A stretch of DNA of 54,618 bases from an uncultured Bacteroidales bacterium (GTDB lineage: Bacteria > Bacteroidota > Bacteroidia > Bacteroidales > Paludibacteraceae). The notes below the pieces were generated by a model, which was not told where the DNA came from, did no database searches, and saw nothing but the letters and a program-made list of their open reading frames with translations. The DNA lies in the NCBI GenBank assembly GCA_900319035.1, contig ONMU01000014.1, forward strand, positions 1 through 54,618, in the 5' to 3' direction. Shown here in pieces: positions 42,226 through 49,332 of this stretch. Position numbers and translations under genes: made by a program. Position 1 is the stretch's first letter; each line of letters opens with the position of its first letter.

Positions 42226-44181
42226 TTACCATCTTCCGCCGCCGGGACCTCCACCGCCACCGGTGTACGAACTGAGCGATACAGATGAGCCGCCTGTAGC
42301 TTCTGCCGGATAGAAACCGACACCGTCGAAGATCTCTGTTCCGGAAGCAGTAACACCGGATTTGAGTGTCGGTGTACTTGCGCCGGAGACGATCAGATTA
42401 CTACCACCGCTACTCGGGGTCTTGAACGCAAACACATCACTTCCGACCGTCAAGGCGTACCATGTGTTCTTGCTCCATGACGAAGCTTTGTAGCAACTCT
42501 GTGTGAGACTTGCGCCGCTCTCCAAACCGCCGACAGCTACGATCGTACCACCTTGCACGTACAGTTTCTTCTGCTCCTCGCTGTTGGCATCAATCGCCAT
42601 CTCGGGACTCGAAGCTCCGATAGCATAGACCAAGCCGCCTTTGAGATAGACGTTTCCGTTGGCGTCTATACCGTCGTTATTGGTTGAACGCGAATAGACG
42701 AGTCCGCCGTTGATGGTGAGGTCGGAAGCGGCATTGATACCGTCGTCGTACGCATTGACCACCACTTCGCCATCGTTGATGACCATCGTGCTCTTACTCT
42801 CAATACCCTCGGCATTGCGTCCCGATGTGCTGACGGAGATCTTACCGCCGCTGATGATGATGCCACCTGCGTACGTGTATGTCACACTCCATCCGCTGCC
42901 CGACTCGGTCTTGATACCGGCTTTGATACCTTTCGGCGAAGAGTAGTACTTGCTGTCGATATTATCGGTGTTACCGGTGTAATTGGTGTTCTCCGTCGTG
43001 CCGTTGTTGTAATAGAGCGCGCCGGTGGTCTTGATCACCATCGTACCGCCGGTGATGGTCAGCAAGCTGTCGCATTTGAGTCCCTTACCGCCGGAACCGG
43101 TACTCGTCAGATTGAGCGTACCGCCGGAGATGGTGATGTTCGCATCGCTGCTGATACAAGCTGCCGCTTTGGTCTCCAGATCCTCCGTGTCCCACATTCC
43201 GATGCCGGAAGTGGTGATAGTGAACTCACCGCCGCTGATGGCGATGTTACCTTCGGATTTGATACCTTTGCAAGCCACACCGGTGATGTTCATTGTCAAC
43301 GAGCCGCCGGAGATATAGATGTTACCGGAGTCTTCCTCCTCGTGATCTACGGTCTCGCCTGTCGAACCAACGGTCGTGTCCTCGATGTCACATTGCAGAC
43401 CATCGTCGGCTACGTTGTTGATCGTGATCGTGCCGCTCTCCATAAGGAAAAACTGCTCGCAGTTGATACCGTCACCCACTGCCGAGAGGATGTTGATGGT
43501 CGAGTTCTTGATCGAGAAATACTCGCCGGTCTTAATACCGTGTTTCACGTTACCCGTCACGTTCAGCGTACCTTTCTGCGCAAACTCCGCATGACCTTTT
43601 ATATACAGACATCCTTTCTGCTTACCGTTGGCGGCATCTACAAGCGTGTTCGTTGTGCCGTTAAGCGGTTTCACTTTGATTCGCTTGCTGTTCTGGATGT
43701 GTACTGCCGCTCCGGAATAAACGGCTGATATATTGGTCAAGTTAAGGTTATTTAACTCCACCGTTGCTTTGAATGCGCCATCGTTATAGAACCCACCGTC
43801 GGACGAAGTACCCGAGAGCGTATAGGTGATCTCTTCTGCCACATCGGCACTCTGGATGATGCTCACGTGCGCGCCTGTTTGCGTAATAGTAAGGAGACGC
43901 GCGATATTGCCAGCTACCGTGATATCCGCACTCTCATCGCTGTATGCCACTTGCACGGTGTTGTCCGTCACGGCTGTCTCATCTACGTACATGCTGTCAA
44001 TCTCACTCAGGTTAAACACTTTGTCCATGACGGTCAAGGTCGAACCATTCTCATATGGCATCTGAGCAGTCTGTGCTGCCGGGAACATATACCGTACATT
44101 TCCCACTTGCACATTCAGCGTCTGGGCAAACAAACTGATGGCTGATAGCTGAATACTGACAGCTAATAATATCTTTTTCAT
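42226..44181 (-). CDS. Exported Cthe_2159-type carbohydrate-binding beta-helix protein
   Basis: A 651-residue protein with a signal peptide (ending SLFAQ), a short N-terminal domain (~20-95), then a long beta-helix (~100-560). The helix has stacked turns such as GTLNVTGNVKHGIKTGEYFS, GSLTMNITGVACKGIKSEGN and AYDDGINAASDLTINGGLVY, each with G-I-x-x-x in a regular rung. This matches the domain first described in Cthe_2159, reported to bind cellulose and acidic sugars such as polygalacturonate. The C-terminus is Gly-rich (GGGGGPGGGRW). Binding rather than cleavage is inferred. Heptamers separate it from the small upstream gene. Confidence 0.82.
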   Translation of the reverse strand: MKKILLAVSIQLSAISLFAQTLNVQVGNVRYMFPAAQTAQMPYENGSTLTVMDKVFNLSEIDSMYVDETAVTDNTVQVAYSDESADITVAGNIARLLTITQTGAHVSIIQSADVAEEITYTLSGTSSDGGFYNDGAFKATVELNNLNLTNISAVYSGAAVHIQNSKRIKVKPLNGTTNTLVDAANGKQKGCLYIKGHAEFAQKGTLNVTGNVKHGIKTGEYFSIKNSTINILSAVGDGINCEQFFLMESGTITINNVADDGLQCDIEDTTVGSTGETVDHEEEDSGNIYISGGSLTMNITGVACKGIKSEGNIAISGGEFTITTSGIGMWDTEDLETKAAACISSDANITISGGTLNLTSTGSGGKGLKCDSLLTITGGTMVIKTTGALYYNNGTTENTNYTGNTDNIDSKYYSSPKGIKAGIKTESGSGWSVTYTYAGGIIISGGKISVSTSGRNAEGIESKSTMVINDGEVVVNAYDDGINAASDLTINGGLVYSRSTNNDGIDANGNVYLKGGLVYAIGASSPEMAIDANSEEQKKLYVQGGTIVAVGGLESGASLTQSCYKASSWSKNTWYALTVGSDVFAFKTPSSGGSNLIVSGASTPTLKSGVTASGTEIFDGVGFYPAEATGGSSVSLSSYTGGGGGPGGGRW

Positions 44182-44201
44182 AACTTTCTACTTTTAACTT
44201 T

Positions 44202-44236
44202 AAACTACACTAAACACTAAACTCTAAACGCTCAAC
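44202..44236. repeat. Heptamer array upstream of beta-helix protein gene
   Basis: Five 7-bp units ending in C (AAACTAC, ACTAAAC x2, TCTAAAC, GCTCAAC). The array runs into the stop codon of the neighbouring gene (44236-44238). Confidence 0.82.
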
Positions 44237-44643
44237 TATTTCACAACAATCGTTTGTGAAATTTTCCCATTTGTAATCACATAGCTGCCCTTACCGAGCA
44301 CTCCTGCTGCTTGTGGCAGACTGTTGTAGTGTCCGACCTTCACGCCCAAAATCGTATAGACATCTATCGGCGCGTTGGCATCCAAGATATTGTCTAATCG
44401 TTGTGCCAACTGTCCGTCTTCGGTCATGAACTGCATAAACTGCAAGTCCGTTAACGTGAAATTCACTATGCCTTCGGTGTTCGTCACCATCAGGCTGTTC
44501 TCATTGACTTTAAGCGTCATGCCGGTCACCGACAGCGCTGTCGTGTCATTACTCTGGTTCACAAACACCAGATACGGGTAATCGGCAGCCTGCGCAATCC
44601 CTGCGCAGACAACCGCTACCACCAATACCAAAATCTTTTTCAT
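44236..44643 (-). CDS. Small secreted protein with T9SS-like C-terminus
   Basis: A 135-residue protein with a signal peptide (MKKILVLVVAVVCAGIAQAA). The middle resembles the N-terminal domain of the neighbouring beta-helix protein (VNFTLTDLQFMQF compares with VFNLSEIDSMYV). The end (PIDVYTILGVKVGHYNSLPQ, GKGSYVITNGKISQTIVV) has the strand pattern of a short type A sorting domain: D-V-Y-x-x-x-G-x-x-V and G-x-Y-V-I. The function is unknown; it may be a secreted companion of the beta-helix protein. Confidence 0.7.
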   Translation of the reverse strand: MKKILVLVVAVVCAGIAQAADYPYLVFVNQSNDTTALSVTGMTLKVNENSLMVTNTEGIVNFTLTDLQFMQFMTEDGQLAQRLDNILDANAPIDVYTILGVKVGHYNSLPQAAGVLGKGSYVITNGKISQTIVVK

Positions 44644-44679
44644 ACCTCTTACACTTTTTGGTTTAATACGAATTTGGGC

Positions 44680-44711
44680 GCAAAATTACAAAAAATTACG
44701 CACATACGCGT
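44680..44711 (-). promoter_or_regulatory. Promoter of small secreted protein/beta-helix operon
   Basis: Complement: ACGCGTATGT, 13 nt, TAATTTTGC (44680-44688), 37 bp before the ATG. Confidence 0.7.
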
Positions 44712-44793
44712 TACCCATTTTGAGGAACTTATTAACCAAAAGTAAGATTTGCTCAAAAAAGAGCATAAAAATCACATTATTTTGCTATAAAAC

Positions 44794-44825
44794 TTGTCGG
44801 TATCGGAAAATTTTTGTACCTTTGC
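44794..44825 (+). promoter_or_regulatory. Promoter of xpt operon
   Basis: TTGTCGGTAT, 13 nt, TACCTTTGC (44817-44825). It excludes an in-frame start at 44794 and supports ATG 44851. Confidence 0.72.
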
Positions 44826-44850
44826 ACCTAATTTTTTAAAATCAATCATT

Positions 44851-45423
44851 ATGGACGAATTGAAGCAGCGGATTTTAAAAGATGGCCTCGCAAGAAAAGA
44901 GGGTGGAGTAGTGTTGGTTAGTAGTTTTCTAAACCACCAGTTAGACCCCGAGTTGATGATGCATTGTGCGCAGGAGTTCGCACGTTTGTTTGAAGGTCAA
45001 GGTGTCAATAAGATCGTTACCATTGAGGCATCCGGTATAGCTCCGGCTATCCTCTTGGGCTATATTATGCACCTGCCTGTGGTGTTTGTGAAGAAGAAAA
45101 TCCCGAAGACGGTCGATGACTCGTGGAAATCGTGGGTGTGGTCGTTCACGCGCAACGATGAGACGACCGTGTGTATCGATCGCCGGTTCTTGACGGACAA
45201 AGACCGCATCCTATTCGTTGATGATTTCTTGGCGGATGGTCACGCTTCCGGCTCTATCATCGATCTTTGTCGTCAGTCGGGCGCACAGATTGTAGGAATG
45301 GGATTTCTCATCGAGAAAGGTTTTGCGAGAGGCGGTCAGTTCCTTCGGGACCATGACATACCTTACCACGCGTTAGCTACCGTCCGGCAGATCAACGACG
45401 ACAACACGATGGTGGTCGAGTAA
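44851..45423 (+). CDS. xpt: Xanthine phosphoribosyltransferase
   Basis: A 190-residue purine-salvage enzyme converting xanthine and PRPP to XMP. The family start MDELKQRILKDGLARKEGGV is present, with VTIEASGIAPAILLGYIMHL and the PRPP-binding loop ILFVDDFLADGHASGSI. Length is normal (~190). The promoter is 26 bp upstream. The YjbR gene begins 12 bp after the stop; the next genes follow closely, forming a four-gene transcription unit. Confidence 0.94.
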   Translation: MDELKQRILKDGLARKEGGVVLVSSFLNHQLDPELMMHCAQEFARLFEGQGVNKIVTIEASGIAPAILLGYIMHLPVVFVKKKIPKTVDDSWKSWVWSFTRNDETTVCIDRRFLTDKDRILFVDDFLADGHASGSIIDLCRQSGAQIVGMGFLIEKGFARGGQFLRDHDIPYHALATVRQINDDNTMVVE

Positions 45424-45435
45424 TAAGGACATTGT

Positions 45436-45783
45436 ATGAACGTAGAAGAGATTCGGAATTACTGCCTTTTTTTAGGCTCGGACGTGGAAGAAAAACTGCC
45501 TTTCGTCATGTTCAAGAACGGCGAGGGAGTGCTGGTTTTCTATGTCTGCGGACACATGTTCTGTTTCTTCGATCTGAATGATTTTCAGGTCATTTCGCTC
45601 AAGTGCCAGCCTGAACGGATCGACGAACTGAAAGCCCAATACGATTGTGTCGGCAACCCCTATAACGAGTCGCCCAAACACTGGATCGGTCTTGACCCGC
45701 ATACTTCGCCGGATGACTTGACACGCGACCTCATCCGCAATTCATACGAGATTGTCAAAGCCAAATATACCAAGAAAAAATAA
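45436..45783 (+). CDS. MmcQ/YjbR family protein
   Basis: A 115-residue protein with the MmcQ/YjbR fold: VEEIRNYCLFLGSDVEEKLPF, VCGHMFCFFDLNDFQVISLK, and the C-terminal NESPKHWIGLDPHTSPDDL, RDLIRNSYEIVKAKYT. The fold suggests DNA or small-ligand binding, but the role is not established. It overlaps the acetyltransferase gene by 1 nt (TAATG). Confidence 0.88.
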   Translation: MNVEEIRNYCLFLGSDVEEKLPFVMFKNGEGVLVFYVCGHMFCFFDLNDFQVISLKCQPERIDELKAQYDCVGNPYNESPKHWIGLDPHTSPDDLTRDLIRNSYEIVKAKYTKKK

Positions 45784-46337
45784 TGACAGAACGAGAGAAA
45801 ATGTTAGCAGGCGAAGTGTATGATGCCTGTGATCCGGAGTTATTGGAAGACCTCAACCGTGTGAAGGTTCTTTGCCAGCAGTATAATAACCTGCTGCCGA
45901 CGGACTTTGCGGCGCGCAATAAAATGATCCGCGAGATCTTGGGCCAAGCGGATGAAGACACGTTCATCAACCAGCCTTTCTATTGCGACTATGGCAAGCA
46001 TATCCGCGTCGGTAAACGGTTCTTTGCGAACTTCGGTTTTACCGTCTTGGACGAAGCCTATGTCACCATCGGCGACGATTGTTTTTTAGGACCGAGCGTG
46101 CATATCTACTGTGCGTGTCATAGTACCGATCCGCGTGAACGCAAGACGCGTCAGGAATGGGCGGAACCCGTGACCATCGGTAATGATGTCTGGATCGGCG
46201 GCAACGTCACCATTCTGCCCGGCGTCACCATCGGCGATAATTGTACCATAGGAGCCGGTTCCGTCGTCACGCACGACATCCCCGCCAACTCCATCGCCGT
46301 CGGTAATCCCGCGAAAGTCATTAAAACGATACAATAA
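45783..46337 (+). CDS. Maltose/galactoside O-acetyltransferase family protein
   Basis: A 184-residue acetyl-CoA-dependent sugar O-acetyltransferase (Maa/LacA type). The N-terminal Mac domain reads EKMLAGEVYDACDPELLEDL. It continues into a left-handed beta-helix of hexapeptide repeats (VTIGNDVWIGGNVTILPGVT, IGDNCTIGAGSVV) and the catalytic-His region HIYCACHSTDPRERK. It ends NSIAVGNPAKVIKTI. The natural acceptor sugar is unknown. Confidence 0.92.
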   Translation: MTEREKMLAGEVYDACDPELLEDLNRVKVLCQQYNNLLPTDFAARNKMIREILGQADEDTFINQPFYCDYGKHIRVGKRFFANFGFTVLDEAYVTIGDDCFLGPSVHIYCACHSTDPRERKTRQEWAEPVTIGNDVWIGGNVTILPGVTIGDNCTIGAGSVVTHDIPANSIAVGNPAKVIKTIQ

Positions 46338-46338
46338 T

Positions 46339-46866
46339 ATGGATTCATTGGAAGAACTGATACACAGCGACTTACAGCAGTATTTGCTGAGCGTGAACGA
46401 AATTGATGAACGACTGCCGGAGTGTCCCGATGTGGAGGACAGATGGGAGTCGATTGCGAATGCGTATATCCCGGATGGCGTGCGCGAGTTTCAGAACTAT
46501 CCCCTTGCCTCGCTCGGATGGATGATGTATATAGGCATGGCGGTTGCGAAGATGTGGGACGATAACTGGCAGTACTATGCTGCGAAAGAAGATCTGTATC
46601 TTTATCTGCGGGACAAACGCGGCTATGATGCCATGGACGAGTATATCCGTCGGGACTTTCTCAAGCTGTCTGCCAAGGACTTTGCGGCGACCGAAGAACT
46701 CGTCAGCGAGTGTGCCTCACGCGTGCATAACACCTTGATGCATCAGTCCATCGAGCCGGGCACGAAAGAGGCATTCCATGCTTACGTTGTATGTCTGCAT
46801 CAGTTATACCTCTTTGGCATCGCCGTCCAACTCAAACGTCTTGGCTACCACATGACGCAATTATAA
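46339..46866 (+). CDS. Conserved Bacteroidota protein of unknown function
   Basis: A 175-residue acidic, helical protein starting 1 nt after the acetyltransferase stop. No domain is recognised with confidence. Visible features are an N-terminal helix (DSLEELIHSDLQQYLLSVNE), a central segment NYPLASLGWMMYIGMAVAKMWDD that is partly hydrophobic, and a C-terminal helix (HAYVVCLHQLYLFGIAVQLKR). No signal peptide is seen. Its position suggests cotranscription with xpt, but a functional link is not clear. Confidence 0.75.
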   Translation: MDSLEELIHSDLQQYLLSVNEIDERLPECPDVEDRWESIANAYIPDGVREFQNYPLASLGWMMYIGMAVAKMWDDNWQYYAAKEDLYLYLRDKRGYDAMDEYIRRDFLKLSAKDFAATEELVSECASRVHNTLMHQSIEPGTKEAFHAYVVCLHQLYLFGIAVQLKRLGYHMTQL

Positions 46867-46928
46867 GCTCTCATCGAGAACACCATAAACCGTCAAAACG
46901 ACAGCATTCTCTAATGTTTTAAAAGGCC

Positions 46929-46963
46929 TATTCCTGCATAGGAATGCCCGTTTACTATACGGG
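46929..46963. repeat. Two inverted repeats ahead of the iterons
   Basis: ATTCCT-GCAT-AGGAAT (about 46930-46945) and CCCGT-TTACTAT-ACGGG (about 46947-46963) lie side by side between the upstream gene and the direct repeats. They could be operators or a weak terminator; no T-run follows. Confidence 0.6.
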
Positions 46964-47059
46964 AATAAGTGGTGCATTTTTGCCCTGCAAAATGGGAATA
47001 AGTGGAATAATTTTGCATAAAAAACACGGAATAAGTGGTAAAATGCTTGCATATATCAA
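46961..47059 (+). repeat. Three iterons at 33-bp period upstream of DUF4143 ATPase
   Basis: GGAATAAGTGG occurs at 46962-46972, 46995-47005 and 47028-47038, exactly 33 bp apart (about three helical turns). Each is followed 8-9 nt later by TTGC. The third copy runs into the -33 box of the promoter. Confidence 0.88.
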
Positions 47060-47078
47060 TTATTTTTTGTAATTTTGC
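47047..47078 (+). promoter_or_regulatory. Promoter of DUF4143 ATPase gene
   Basis: TTGCATATAT (47047-47056), 13 nt, TAATTTTGC (47070-47078); ATG follows at 47100. Confidence 0.8.
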
Positions 47079-47099
47079 AGCCTAAATCGATATACTACT

Positions 47100-48473
47100 A
47101 TGTTAAAGCGAAAGTTTACATCTGTTCTGGAGCAGTATTTAACGGAAAATACCAATAAAATACTATTGGTGAATGGCGCTCGTCAGATAGGCAAGTCCTA
47201 TTTGATCCGCTATGTGGGCAAAAAACTCTATCCTCACTTTGTGGAGATTAACCTGCAGAAAGACAAGGAAGGACCGGCTATTTTCTCCCATGTGCATACT
47301 ACGCAAGAGCTGTATATGCAGGTCAGCACTATTGCCAACGAGATACTGGGAAACAAGTCGGATACGCTGATTTTCTTGGACGAGATACAAGCTTATCCTC
47401 ACTTGCTGACCATGCTCAAGTTCCTGCGTGAGGATGGTCGTTACCATTTTATCGCCTCCGGCTCACAATTAGGTATTGCTTTGGCTGAGACCACTTCTGT
47501 TCCGATGGGCAGCGTGGCAATAGAGACGATGTATCAACTGGATTTTGAGGAGTTCTTGTGGGCTAACGGAGCAGGACAAGAAGCAATAGATGGAATGCGA
47601 GATCTGTTTGAGAAACGACAACCGCTGCCGGAAGGATTGCATCGGTATATCTTGCAGCAATTCCAATATTATCTGCTGGTGGGAGGTTTGCCTGATGCAG
47701 TCAACCATTTCGTGGAATCCCATAACATGCGTGAGGTGCGTGACATCCATCGTGATATTCATGAGTTGTATCGCACAGACGCGTCACAATACGATGCGGA
47801 ACGCAAACTGATGATACGTCGCATCTACGACATGGTGCCAAGCCAGTTGGAGAACAGAAAAAAAAGGATTGTATATCAGAACATCGAAGACAAGAAGGGT
47901 AAGCATTTCGCTGACTATCAGAACGAGTTTGAATATCTGATAGAATCCGGTATCACATTGGAAGTCAAGGCAGTTAGCCAACCTAAATACCCATTAGCCG
48001 AGTCGTCATCAAAGAACCTGCTGAAGCTCTATCTGAACGATGTCGGTTTGCTTACCTATCTGCTATACGGGCTGAATATCAACGCTGTGTTGCAGGACGA
48101 GCGCAGTATCAATTTAGGAACCGTCTATGAGTCCGTCGTAGCGCAGGAACTGCGTGCGCATGGATTCAAGTTATATTACTATGATAACAAGAAAAAGGGC
48201 GAAGTGGATTTCTTGATTAATGATTATTCCACAACGCAGGTATTACCGTTAGAGATCAAGTCCGGCAAGGATTACAAGGAGCATAGCGCGCTATCGAAGT
48301 TCTTGGACGAAAAGGAATATAACATCCATCAGGCTATCGTCTTCTCCAACGAACCTCGTGTTTGGCAAGACAAAGGGATTTGGTATATGCCGATATACTA
48401 TGTCATGTTCCTGCAAAAATCACAAGCAGAACAGATCATCTTGCCGAGGTTGGAAATGCCAACTATAGCCTGA
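47100..48473 (+). CDS. DUF4143-type AAA ATPase
   Basis: A 457-residue cytoplasmic protein. The N-terminal AAA domain has Walker A GARQIGKSYLIR, Walker B LIFLDEIQAYPHLL, and sensor segment FIASGSQLGIALAE; the typical YQLDFEEFLWANG follows. The C-terminal DUF4143 region has a PD-(D/E)xK-like signature (KKGEVDFLIND, then LPLEIKSGKDYKEHSAL). The family is abundant and multicopy in Bacteroidota; its role is uncertain, possibly nuclease or signalling NTPase. The complex repeat region in front of it suggests its own regulation. Confidence 0.9.
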   Translation: MLKRKFTSVLEQYLTENTNKILLVNGARQIGKSYLIRYVGKKLYPHFVEINLQKDKEGPAIFSHVHTTQELYMQVSTIANEILGNKSDTLIFLDEIQAYPHLLTMLKFLREDGRYHFIASGSQLGIALAETTSVPMGSVAIETMYQLDFEEFLWANGAGQEAIDGMRDLFEKRQPLPEGLHRYILQQFQYYLLVGGLPDAVNHFVESHNMREVRDIHRDIHELYRTDASQYDAERKLMIRRIYDMVPSQLENRKKRIVYQNIEDKKGKHFADYQNEFEYLIESGITLEVKAVSQPKYPLAESSSKNLLKLYLNDVGLLTYLLYGLNINAVLQDERSINLGTVYESVVAQELRAHGFKLYYYDNKKKGEVDFLINDYSTTQVLPLEIKSGKDYKEHSALSKFLDEKEYNIHQAIVFSNEPRVWQDKGIWYMPIYYVMFLQKSQAEQIILPRLEMPTIA

Positions 48474-48532
48474 TGTAATTTGCAACGATTTGAATTTTAA
48501 GTTGTATATATGAAAGCAATTGATAGAATACT

Positions 48533-49291
48533 ATGATTCTTTATTTTTCAGCAACAGGAAACAGCCTCGCCGTTGCACGGCTGTTGGCAGAGCGGCTGAA
48601 CGAACGACTGATGCTGCTGACAGAAGCCGTACAGCAGGATTGGACAGCCGAGAAACGTATCGGTCTGGTCTTTCCGTCCTATGACTTCAACCTGCCACCG
48701 GCTTTGCCGGATATGATTGCGCGATTGAAGATCAGTCCGCAGTCTTATGTCTTCACGGTCGTCACGTGTGGCAGCGCGGCGGGTAACTGCATCTGGACGC
48801 TGCGTCGCCTTTTGCGCGAGAAAGGTATCGAACTGGCATACAGCCATAAGGTTAGTATGCCCGATAACAGCGCGCTGGCTTTCGGACGCAATCCCAATAA
48901 ACAGCTGGGTAAGTTCGACCGTGTACCGGCTCGTATGGAGCTGATCATCCGCGAACTGCAAGCGGAAAGCCACACCTTGCACTATAGTTGGTTTGGACTC
49001 CTCTCATGGCTCCTTGGTCGTCCGGCTGTGACGAGAGGCATGATCCATTTCTTGGGTCCGAAAGTGATTGCCGACAAGTGTACCGGCTGTGGTACCTGCG
49101 TGCGTGTCTGCCCGATGGAGAACATCCGCTTGGCGGACAACAAAGCTCTCACCGGCGACCATTGTACCGTGTGTCTCGCGTGCGTTCATGCTTGTGCGCA
49201 ACAAGCCATCAGCACGAACGGTCAACAGGCACGCAAGGATCGTCAATACCGTCATCCTCAGATCAAACTGAAAGACTTGTTGCTGAGATAG
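48533..49291 (+). CDS. EFR1-type flavodoxin-ferredoxin protein
   Basis: A 252-residue protein with an N-terminal flavodoxin domain (MILYFSATGNSLAVARLLAE, VVTCGSAAGNC) and a C-terminal 2x[4Fe-4S] ferredoxin domain (CTGCGTCVRVCP and CTVCLACVHACAQ). This is the EFR1 architecture, thought to carry electrons in anaerobes; the partner is unknown. The usual Pro after the last Cys of the second cluster is replaced by Ala-Gln. No clear promoter of the standard type was found in the 59-bp upstream gap. Confidence 0.9.
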   Translation: MILYFSATGNSLAVARLLAERLNERLMLLTEAVQQDWTAEKRIGLVFPSYDFNLPPALPDMIARLKISPQSYVFTVVTCGSAAGNCIWTLRRLLREKGIELAYSHKVSMPDNSALAFGRNPNKQLGKFDRVPARMELIIRELQAESHTLHYSWFGLLSWLLGRPAVTRGMIHFLGPKVIADKCTGCGTCVRVCPMENIRLADNKALTGDHCTVCLACVHACAQQAISTNGQQARKDRQYRHPQIKLKDLLLR

Positions 49292-49332
49292 ACCAGAATA
49301 GTTCCGATTGTTAATGACCAAATAGTAAGCCT

